Positions 1 to 5,008 of a stretch of DNA of 5,008 nt are shown one piece after another. A model generated the notes under the pieces. It ran no database searches, was not told where the DNA came from, and worked only from the letters and a program-made list of their open reading frames with translations. The DNA lies in the NCBI GenBank assembly GCA_025458755.1, contig JALORT010000197.1, positions 1 through 5,008 of the forward strand. Direction: 5' to 3'. Source of the DNA: Methylotetracoccus sp. Lineage in GTDB: Bacteria > Pseudomonadota > Gammaproteobacteria > Methylococcales > Methylococcaceae. Positions within the stretch are counted from its first letter, which is position 1. Each line of letters starts with the position of its first letter. The translations under genes and the position numbers were made by a program.

Positions 1-1230
1 CCGCAACTCGTGGACGATGCCCCGCGGTTGCCGCAGGATGTCCAGGAAACGGCGGCGGTTCCCTGGATTTCTGCGAAACGGAACGTCGATGCGTCCTCTG
101 GCCAGCCACAGCGCCCGCAGGCTGCGGGCGCTCAGTCCCTTGAGTTCGGGGTGCTGCTGCAGCACCAGGAAACAGTCCAGAAGCGCGGCGGGGTCCTGTT
201 CGAACATCTGAGGTGAGCGGATATCGAGCAGGTCCCGGCTCGCCTGGAACCGCTCGTTCAGAACTGTGGGCCGTACATTCGCGTCCTGCCGCGTCAAGGC
301 GGCCGCGATGTTCTGCAGCAGGATGGTGTTGAGCTGCATCACCCGCTTGGTGTTTCGATAGTAGCGCTGCATGTAGACTTCGCTGGCGATTCGCGACCCG
401 ATCGCGGTAACGGCGTTCTGCTCCGCCAATGCGGGTTGAAATTCGAAGCGCAGCACTTCGTTTTTTCTGGGCGTCAGCCAATGCAGCCGGATTCGAGTCT
501 GCTGCAGCAGCCGGTCGCACCCTGCCAGCGCACGCGCTTCGATCGCATTGATGAAGCCGCGTTCAGCGAGCTCCTGCCAGGTGCCGGCGAGGCCCGCCGC
601 GCGCATGACCCAGCGGACGACATGCAGATCACGGAGACCGCCCGCGCCTTCTTTCACGTTTGGTTCCAGGCTGAAGGGGCTGTTTTGTTGCTTGTCGTGC
701 CGGAGCTGCTGTTCCAGACATTTCGCCTCGAAGAATGCCGCCGGATCGAGATCGGCCTCGATCGCCGCCCGCAGTTCGCCGTACAGCGGCCGGCTGCCGT
801 CGAGGAACCGCGTCTCGAGCAACGTGGTCTGGATGGTGATGTCCTGCCGCGCGTCTTCCACACATTCTTCCACCGTGCGGACCGCATAGCCGAGATCGAG
901 ACCGGCATCGCGCAGCGCGCAGAGGAACGAGGAAATGCCTTCAGCGTCTGCGGCTTCGGGTGCCGCTGGCAGCAGGACGAGGAGGTCTACATCGGAATGA
1001 GGATATTGCTCACCACGGCCGTAGCCCCCCACCGCCACCAAAGTCATCTGGTCCGGCATGCGGAAATGCCGCCTTACGCTGCGCACTGCCGTGTCGATCA
1101 GTCGGATGTGTGCCGCGAAATACGCCTTGGGTCTGAGCGAGGTCAGGTGCGACTCGCGCAGCCGATCACGAGCCTGCCGAAGTTCGGCACGGAGATTACT
1201 TACGTTCAGAGGGACTGCGGCGCTAGTCAT
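1..1230 (-). CDS. glnD: GlnD, bifunctional [protein-PII] uridylyltransferase / uridylyl-removing enzyme (partial, N-terminal 410 residues)
   Basis: GlnD is the cytosolic nitrogen sensor. It uridylylates PII proteins (GlnB/GlnK) when glutamine is low and removes the UMP when glutamine is high, which controls glutamine synthetase adenylylation and NtrBC. Reading the minus strand from the ATG at 1230-1228 gives 410 uninterrupted codons to the left edge. The nucleotidyltransferase signature is at residues 68-83 (GGYGRGEQYPHSDVDL), with the two glycines G68-G69 and metal-binding D80 and D82 spaced as in E. coli GlnD. A second family signature, NVKEGAGGLRDLH, is at 191-203. The C-terminal part visible here (about 340-410) is the linker leading to the HD domain. 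The HD uridylyl-removing domain and the two ACT domains, roughly the second half of a family protein of about 850-900 residues, lie outside the window. The start has no obvious Shine-Dalgarno sequence, so a slightly different N-terminus is possible. It lies 160 nt downstream of the serA-like gene on the same strand. The family assignment is very secure. Confidence 0.96.
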   Translation of the reverse strand, partial: MTSAAVPLNVSNLRAELRQARDRLRESHLTSLRPKAYFAAHIRLIDTAVRSVRRHFRMPDQMTLVAVGGYGRGEQYPHSDVDLLVLLPAAPEAADAEGISSFLCALRDAGLDLGYAVRTVEECVEDARQDITIQTTLLETRFLDGSRPLYGELRAAIEADLDPAAFFEAKCLEQQLRHDKQQNSPFSLEPNVKEGAGGLRDLHVVRWVMRAAGLAGTWQELAERGFINAIEARALAGCDRLLQQTRIRLHWLTPRKNEVLRFEFQPALAEQNAVTAIGSRIASEVYMQRYYRNTKRVMQLNTILLQNIAAALTRQDANVRPTVLNERFQASRDLLDIRSPQMFEQDPAALLDCFLVLQQHPELKGLSARSLRALWLARGRIDVPFRRNPGNRRRFLDILRQPRGIVHELR

Positions 1231-1390
1231 GGCTGAATTGGAACGGACTGGAGTGTTGCACGGCCGCGGCGACCGGCCATCGCGAACGGGCCCGCGGCAC
1301 AGTCACGAGAGCGCGGGAGAGATCATCCGGGCACCCCTCCTGGACCCGCCACGACCGGCTGCCTGAAAGCCGCCCTGGTGCTGCACCGGC
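1231..1390. other. Intergenic gap between the serA-like gene and glnD
   Basis: These 160 nt of GC-rich sequence separate two genes transcribed leftward. I see no convincing -35/-10 pair for glnD, no purine-rich ribosome binding site directly ahead of its ATG, and no hairpin followed by a T-run that would end the serA-like transcript. The only structure noted is a pair of CCGCGG hexamers around 1265-1300, each self-complementary and separated by about 22 nt, which is weak evidence for anything. Read-through from the serA-like gene into glnD therefore remains possible. Confidence 0.5.
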
Positions 1391-2641
1391 TCAGCGCGCA
1401 ATGACCTGCAAATCCAAAACGTCGTCGTTCTCGGCGGCAATGCGGCCGCAGAGTTCGCCCGAGGGCGCGCCATCGAGGCTGATGCGGGCGACTGCGGCTT
1501 CCGCACCCTCGAACACGATGTTTTCGGTCTCCTGGACGTTCAGCTGCGCCTCGCCGAGATGTTTGAACACGTGGGCGAGGACGCCGGGACGATCCCGGTG
1601 GCGCACGACCAGGACGTGCGTCGCCGGGGTCCGCATCGCCAGATTTACCACGTTCGGTACCTTGCCTGTTTCCAGGTAACAGCGGATGATCCGGATGGTT
1701 TCGGCGGCAATGGCTTCCTGCGCCTGGTCCGTCGACGCACCGATGTGATGGGTGCCGTACACGTTCGGCATCGCCATCAAAGGGTCCGAAAAAGCACCCG
1801 TCGCATCCGCGGGCTCGTCGGCGAACACATCGAGCGCGACCCGCAGCCCTTGATCCCTTACCGCCGCAGCCAGCGCGGCATAGTCGACGATCTCGCCGCG
1901 CGCGGTGTTGACGAAGAATGCGCCGGGCTTCATCCTGCCGAGTAGCTCGGCATTCACCAGGTTTCTGGTCTCCGCACCGAAGGCCAGGTGCACGCTGAGA
2001 ATGTCCGCCGCCGCGGCGACATCCCGGGGGGTCGGCGCCAGTACGATGTCGATCTGCCGCAACGCGGCCTCGACCCCCAGATCCTTGGCTTCCGCGTCGG
2101 TCAGCGCGCGCCGCTCGCCGTCGAAGCGGCGGCTCCATACGATGACGTTGATGCCGAACCCGGCCGCACGCCGGATCATCTCCCGGCCGATGTGGCCGAC
2201 GCCCAGCAGCCCGAGTGTCCGGCCGTAAAGCCCGCGGGCCTTCGAGTACTCTTGCTTGTTCCACCGGCCGGACCTGAGCTCGGCCACGTTGTCGGGAATT
2301 CGCCGGTCCAGCGCCAGAATCAGTCCGAAGGCCAGCTCCGCCACGGCGATCGCATTGCGGCCCGGACAGTTCGAAACGTAGATGCCGCGCTTCGACGCTC
2401 CCGCCACGTCGATGGTGTTATAGCCGGCCCCGGCCCGCACGATCAGCGACAGCCGGCCGGCATCCAGCATCGGCGCCGTCACCTTGGTACTCCGTACGAC
2501 CAGAACGTCCGCCTGTGATTCACGAATCGCCGCGGTGAGCATGTCATCCTTCAGCTCGGCTTGGTAGATCACCTCGCAGCCGGCCGCCTTCAATCCATCG
2601 AGACCGCTCCGCTCGAATTGATCCGCGACGAGAACTTTCAT
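1391..2641 (-). CDS. serA: D-3-phosphoglycerate dehydrogenase-type 2-hydroxyacid dehydrogenase with C-terminal ACT domain
   Basis: This 416-residue protein is close in length to E. coli SerA (410). SerA oxidises 3-phosphoglycerate to 3-phosphohydroxypyruvate, the first step of serine synthesis. The substrate-binding half includes RSTKVT (50-55) and GAGYNTIDV (71-79). The Rossmann nucleotide-binding domain carries GVGHIG at 147-152. The catalytic residues fit R248 (NTARGEIVD), E276 (DVFADEP) and H299 (THHIGAST); the E-to-H spacing of 23 matches E. coli. The ACT domain covers about 341-416. By alignment, H348, D350 and N368 fall where E. coli uses H344, N346 and N364 to bind the feedback inhibitor serine. 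An in-frame ATG exists at 2653, but the ATG at 2641 is preferred because GGAG lies six bases upstream of it and the fold begins at MKVLVAD. Two things are odd. The end of beta-strand 2 reads WSRR (169-172) instead of the usual NAD-binding Asp. There is also an apparent extra segment at about 196-210. A hydroxypyruvate or glyoxylate reductase role is the main alternative; the ACT domain favours the SerA role. Confidence 0.88.
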   Translation of the reverse strand: MKVLVADQFERSGLDGLKAAGCEVIYQAELKDDMLTAAIRESQADVLVVRSTKVTAPMLDAGRLSLIVRAGAGYNTIDVAGASKRGIYVSNCPGRNAIAVAELAFGLILALDRRIPDNVAELRSGRWNKQEYSKARGLYGRTLGLLGVGHIGREMIRRAAGFGINVIVWSRRFDGERRALTDAEAKDLGVEAALRQIDIVLAPTPRDVAAAADILSVHLAFGAETRNLVNAELLGRMKPGAFFVNTARGEIVDYAALAAAVRDQGLRVALDVFADEPADATGAFSDPLMAMPNVYGTHHIGASTDQAQEAIAAETIRIIRCYLETGKVPNVVNLAMRTPATHVLVVRHRDRPGVLAHVFKHLGEAQLNVQETENIVFEGAEAAVARISLDGAPSGELCGRIAAENDDVLDLQVIAR

Positions 2642-2647
2642 GGCCGG

Positions 2648-2651
2648 CTCC
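2648..2651 (-). promoter_or_regulatory. Ribosome binding site of the serA-like gene (GGAG)
   Basis: On the minus strand, GGAG sits six bases before the ATG at 2641. The alternative in-frame ATG at 2653-2651 shares its final G with this motif and has no Shine-Dalgarno sequence of its own. The site therefore selects the inner start and a 416-residue product. Confidence 0.75.
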
Positions 2652-2711
2652 ATATTTGTCGATCAGGAGTCCGCCCACGGCGTCCCCAGGCACGCCGTAG
2701 AGCTCGACACG

Positions 2712-2739
2712 ATTATGCCGCCGGCGCCGGAAATGTCCA
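2712..2739 (-). promoter_or_regulatory. Candidate sigma70-type promoter for the serA-like gene
   Basis: On the minus strand the -35 box TGGACA (2739-2734) matches TTGACA at five of six positions, and the -10 box CATAAT (2717-2712) matches TATAAT at five of six. The spacer is 16 nt. Transcription would begin near 2705 and give a leader of roughly 60-65 nt before the ATG at 2641. The spacer contains the perfect 10-bp palindrome CCGGCGCCGG (2721-2730), which could be a regulator site or simple GC-rich chance. This is a motif match, not a mapped start. Confidence 0.55.
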
Positions 2740-2748
2740 GGCGCTGGG

Positions 2749-2762
2749 CGGGACCGGTCCCG
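2749..2762. repeat. 14-bp perfect palindrome upstream of the serA-like promoter
   Basis: The sequence CGGGACCGGTCCCG is a perfect palindrome without a central loop. It lies nine bases upstream of the candidate -35 box and 34 bp beyond the symporter stop codon. A larger inverted repeat overlaps it: GGCGGG at 2747-2752 can pair with CCCGCC at 2774-2779. There is no T-tract on either strand, so it does not look like a standard intrinsic terminator. A regulator site is possible but unproven. Confidence 0.35.
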
Positions 2763-2796
2763 GGCCATCATCGCCCGCCGCCACCGCCGGCCGGGC

Positions 2797-4134
2797 TCAA
2801 CCTGCACGCCGCCGCGCGATCTGCTCGCGCAAGGCCTTCTGGCGCCTGCGGTCGAGCGGAAAGTTCCACAGCAGCGGAACGCCGACGACCATGATCAGGC
2901 ACGGCAGCCAGCCGTAGACGAGCATCAGCCAGAGCTTCGCGCCGGCCTCGTGCGCCGCCGCCGAGGGTTGGAAACCAAAGGCCGCCGGCAGTGCGGTCGC
3001 CAGCAGCACGCCGATCGCCACTGCCGCCTTGACGGCCATACCCCAGACGGCGAAGAACAGACCGGTGCGCTGCCGGCCCGAATCCAGAATGTCCTGATCC
3101 ACGACATCGGCGGCGATCGAATTCGACAACAGGAAGATGGAGGTCAGGCTGCTGCCGCGCAAAATGATCAGAACCGAGTACAGCAGCGTGTCGCCTTCAC
3201 CGACCCAGGGAAAACCGAGGCTGCAGACGCCGACCCACAAGGCGGCGAAGGTCACCGCCCGGTGCTTACCGAAACGGGCCGCCATGCGCAACCAAAACGG
3301 AATCGCCGCGATGGAACCCAGATTCTCGACCAGAATCAGCGGCGCGAACAGGTCGGGACGGCCGACCACATGGGTCAGCACCAGTTTGTGCAGAGTGGCC
3401 TGAATCATGACCGCCGACCCGAACAGCAGGATCGTGGCCATCGTGCGGAGGAATGCACGGTTGCGCAACACCAGGGCCAAACCTTGCCATCCCGGGGAAT
3501 GCCGACCGCTCAAGTTCTCCGGGGGAAATTCGGGAACCTTCCATAGCGCAAGACTCACTAGCGGGGGTAGACTGACGACTATCATCAACGCGATCGCCGC
3601 CAACTGTTCCCGTGCGGCGGTATGACCGAACAGCCCCATGACCAGCAGCATCCCCAGGAACAGAATCAGCCCGGCCGCGCCGAAGCCTTCCCGCCAAGCC
3701 GCGACGTGATTGCGTTCCAGATAATCGGTGGAGAGTTCCGCCCCCCAGACTTTGTGCGGCAGGTCCACCAAGGTGAAGGCCAGGAACAGCAAACTGGTCC
3801 AGATAAACAGATAACTCTGCGACACCTGACCCGACGGCGCGAACACCATCCACGATGCCAGCATCAAAAACGGCGTGCCCAGCGCGACCCAAGGCCTACG
3901 TCGTCCCCACCGCGTGTCGATGCGGTCGCTCAAGACGCCGATCAACGGATCGCTGATGACGTCCAGCAGCCGCGAGGCGGCAATCGCCACACCGACCCCG
4001 GCCAACGGCAGCGCCAGGTCATCGGCGTAGAACGCCGGCACGAACAGCGCCATCGGCAGCGTAACGACCGCTTGCGTCAGCTCGGGCAGCGCGTAGAAGA
4101 TCAAAGTCTTGCGTGGTAACGGCGGATGATCCAT
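2797..4134 (-). CDS. GPH-family (MelB-like) sugar:cation symporter, MFS_2
   Basis: This 445-residue inner-membrane transporter belongs to the glycoside-pentoside-hexuronide:cation symporter family within the major facilitator superfamily. It shows alternating hydrophobic helices throughout, consistent with about 12 segments. The cytoplasmic loop after helix II reads DPLIGVLSDRIDTRWGRRRPW (62-82), the hallmark of the family. D58, D62 and D124 sit where MelB has its cation-site aspartates D55, D59 and D124, so cation coupling is plausible. A second family block is in the C-terminal half, SIAADVVDQDILDSGRQRTGLFF (339-361). The tail (428-445) is strongly basic. The reading frame stays open upstream to 4479, but that part is not membrane-like and overlaps the divergent glycosyltransferase. 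The ATG at 4134, just before the first helix, is the sensible start, although I see no clear Shine-Dalgarno sequence. The substrate cannot be read from sequence; uptake of a sugar or glycoside is a family-based inference. Confidence 0.87.
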   Translation of the reverse strand: MDHPPLPRKTLIFYALPELTQAVVTLPMALFVPAFYADDLALPLAGVGVAIAASRLLDVISDPLIGVLSDRIDTRWGRRRPWVALGTPFLMLASWMVFAPSGQVSQSYLFIWTSLLFLAFTLVDLPHKVWGAELSTDYLERNHVAAWREGFGAAGLILFLGMLLVMGLFGHTAAREQLAAIALMIVVSLPPLVSLALWKVPEFPPENLSGRHSPGWQGLALVLRNRAFLRTMATILLFGSAVMIQATLHKLVLTHVVGRPDLFAPLILVENLGSIAAIPFWLRMAARFGKHRAVTFAALWVGVCSLGFPWVGEGDTLLYSVLIILRGSSLTSIFLLSNSIAADVVDQDILDSGRQRTGLFFAVWGMAVKAAVAIGVLLATALPAAFGFQPSAAAHEAGAKLWLMLVYGWLPCLIMVVGVPLLWNFPLDRRRQKALREQIARRRAG

Positions 4135-4196
4135 GGGGTAGCAGTGGCGAGGTGGCGGCCGGTGACAGGATCCGACGGTGCTCGGCGTTGCATCGA

Positions 4197-4212
4197 ACCG
4201 GAGCGGTCCGGT
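4197..4212. repeat. Inverted repeat ACCGGA-N4-TCCGGT in the divergent region
   Basis: Six-base arms ACCGGA and TCCGGT are perfectly complementary around a GCGG centre. The element lies about 63 bp upstream of the symporter start. The spacing and symmetry would suit a dimeric regulator, but short GC-rich palindromes arise by chance in DNA of this composition. Confidence 0.3.
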
Positions 4213-4312
4213 GGTGACGCCTACGCTGGCGGCTGTCAGTGTAGCGCCGCGGACGCCGGGCCGACCAGCCGGACTGGATGCGGCATGAGGCCGGGGCGCG
4301 TCAGCCGCCGCC

Positions 4313-4331
4313 GGCGGGCGCATCGCCCGCC
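4313..4331. repeat. Strong GC hairpin in the leader of the glycosyltransferase gene
   Basis: GGCGGGCG (4313-4320) and CGCCCGCC (4324-4331) form a perfect 8-bp, all-GC stem around the 3-nt loop CAT. It ends 47 nt before the TTG start codon. It is followed by TTCTGG on the plus strand rather than a T-tract, so a standard terminator is unlikely in that direction. It may be an mRNA leader structure if transcription starts upstream of it. Confidence 0.45.
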
Positions 4332-4368
4332 TTCTGGACCTGCACCCGCCGGACCCTAACCGTCCGCC

Positions 4369-4372
4369 AAGG
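4369..4372 (+). promoter_or_regulatory. Ribosome binding site of the glycosyltransferase (AAGG)
   Basis: AAGG lies six bases upstream of the TTG at 4379. In this frame the previous stop codon is TGA at 4286-4288, and no ATG, GTG or other TTG occurs between that stop and 4379. The site therefore supports the TTG start. Confidence 0.6.
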
Positions 4373-4378
4373 CGACTC

Positions 4379-5008
4379 TTGAGAATCACGCTGGTCAGCG
4401 ACGCCTGGCATCCCCAGATCAACGGCATCGTCACCGCGGTCGTCCACCTCAGCGAGGCGCTGACCCGGCTCGGGCACAACGTCCAGACGATCGGACCCGA
4501 TCGCTTCCGGACCTGGCCATGCCCCGGCTATCCCGACGTCGGCCTGGCCTTTCTGTGCGGGCCCCGTCTGCGCCCGCTGCTCAGCCGCTTCGAACCCCAG
4601 GCGATTCACCTGATGACGGAAGGCCCGATAGGCTTCGCCGCCCGCCGTTACTGCCGGCAGCTCGAAGTCCCTTACACCACCTCTTTTCACAGCCACTTTC
4701 CGGAATACCTGAAATTGCGGATCGGCTTGCCGTTGTCGATCAGCTACGCCTACCTACGCTGGTTTCACCGCCACAGCTGGCGGGTCATGGTGGCTGCGGA
4801 GTCCCTCGCCGCGACGCTGCGAGCGAAGCGTTTTTCGCGTTTGGTGCGATGGCCGCTGGGTGTCGATACGGCGTTGTTCCGCCCGGGCGACAAGGCATTT
4901 CTTCAGGACCAGCGTCCGGTGTTCATGTACGTCGGACGGGTGGCCGTCGAGAAAAACATCGAAGCCTTTCTGCGTCTCGGCCTGCCCGGAACTCAGTATG
5001 TCGTCGGT
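4379..5008 (+). CDS. GT4-family (group 1) glycosyltransferase, partial, TTG start
   Basis: The first 210 codons of a cytosolic or membrane-associated GT-B glycosyltransferase are present, and the gene continues past the right edge. The N-terminus MRITLVSDAWHPQINGIVTA, with the N15-G16 loop, is typical of GT4 enzymes related to GDP-mannose-dependent alpha-mannosyltransferases (MgtA) and to sulfoquinovosyl- and other lipid glycosyltransferases. Further landmarks are TSFHSHFPEY (101-110), whose H104 matches a conserved active-site histidine, and WPLGVDTALFRPG (158-170), the hinge into the donor-binding domain. YVGRVAVEKN (184-193) follows, in which R187 and K192 are the expected contacts to the donor phosphates. 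The E-x7-E motif lies beyond the window. TTG is the only standard start after the upstream in-frame stop, and it has an AAGG site. The donor and acceptor cannot be decided here; glycolipid or cell-surface glycan synthesis is the family-based guess. It is divergent from the symporter, so the two need not share a function. Confidence 0.9.
   Translation, partial: MRITLVSDAWHPQINGIVTAVVHLSEALTRLGHNVQTIGPDRFRTWPCPGYPDVGLAFLCGPRLRPLLSRFEPQAIHLMTEGPIGFAARRYCRQLEVPYTTSFHSHFPEYLKLRIGLPLSISYAYLRWFHRHSWRVMVAAESLAATLRAKRFSRLVRWPLGVDTALFRPGDKAFLQDQRPVFMYVGRVAVEKNIEAFLRLGLPGTQYVVG

Larger units (their letters stand above)
4135..4378. other. Divergent intergenic region between the symporter and the glycosyltransferase
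   Basis: These 244 nt separate two genes that point away from each other, so promoters for both should lie here. The best candidate for the symporter is a -10-like TACACT on the minus strand (4243-4238), but it lacks a good -35 partner. I see no convincing pair for the plus-strand gene. The region does contain two compact inverted repeats, listed separately. No small ORF with credible coding features was recognised. Confidence 0.45.

Noticed and set aside
436..1236. Plus-strand open frame of 266 codons opposite glnD
   Set aside because: It lies almost wholly antisense to a confidently identified glnD. Its translation is rich in Arg, Ala and Pro without any recognisable domain, as expected of a shadow frame in GC-rich DNA.
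1265..1300. Possible terminator or hairpin formed by two CCGCGG hexamers between the serA-like gene and glnD
   Set aside because: Each hexamer is self-complementary, the loop is about 22 nt, and there is no T-tract. Pairs like this are common by chance in DNA this rich in G and C.
1323..2264. Minus-strand open frame of 313 codons overlapping the serA-like gene
   Set aside because: It is a frame-shifted reading of the same strand as the dehydrogenase, with a low-complexity Arg/Gly-rich product and no family motif.
3266..3892. Minus-strand open frame of 208 codons inside the symporter gene
   Set aside because: It is an alternative frame of the transporter coding region. The product is not membrane-like and shows no known motif.
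4135..4479. N-terminal extension of the symporter to an upstream ATG at 4479
   Set aside because: The extra 115 residues are not hydrophobic, look like translated intergenic DNA and overlap the start of the divergent glycosyltransferase. The family fold begins right after the ATG at 4134.
4301..4696. Minus-strand open frame of 131 codons opposite the glycosyltransferase start
   Set aside because: It is antisense to a clear GT4 N-terminal domain, and its own translation has no recognisable features.
1..5008. CRISPR array, tRNA, rRNA, insertion sequence or phage/defence cassette
   Set aside because: I saw no regularly spaced repeats, no tRNA cloverleaf-like sequence, no transposase motifs, no terminal repeats and no defence-type domains. 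Nearly all of the window is accounted for by four ordinary genes.

Overview
The window is GC-rich, gene-dense bacterial DNA. The GlnD uridylyltransferase, a nitrogen-sensing enzyme typical of Proteobacteria, points to a high-GC proteobacterium, probably a gammaproteobacterium. The sequence does not settle the genus. No mobile element, CRISPR array, tRNA or rRNA is visible.

There are four genes. Three lie on the minus strand and are read from right to left: a GPH-family (MelB-like) sugar:cation symporter (2797-4134), a D-3-phosphoglycerate dehydrogenase-type 2-hydroxyacid dehydrogenase with a C-terminal ACT domain (1391-2641), and the N-terminal half of glnD (1-1230, running off the left edge). 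The fourth is a GT4-type glycosyltransferase on the plus strand. It starts at a TTG codon (4379) and runs off the right edge, divergent from the symporter. Both edge genes are partial.

The gaps are 160 nt (glnD to serA-like), 155 nt (serA-like to symporter) and 244 nt (the divergent region). The serA-like gene has a good sigma70-like promoter (TGGACA-N16-CATAAT) and a clear GGAG ribosome binding site in its gap, so it is probably transcribed from its own start. glnD may be read through from it or have a promoter I cannot see. The divergent region holds two compact GC-rich inverted repeats but no convincing promoter.

Functionally these look like housekeeping genes: serine biosynthesis (or hydroxyacid reduction), PII-mediated nitrogen control, sugar uptake and glycolipid/glycan assembly. 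I found no sign of a novel multi-gene system. The points worth a second look are the likely NADP-type cofactor pocket and inserted segment in the SerA-like enzyme, its palindrome-bearing promoter, and the leader hairpin ahead of the glycosyltransferase.
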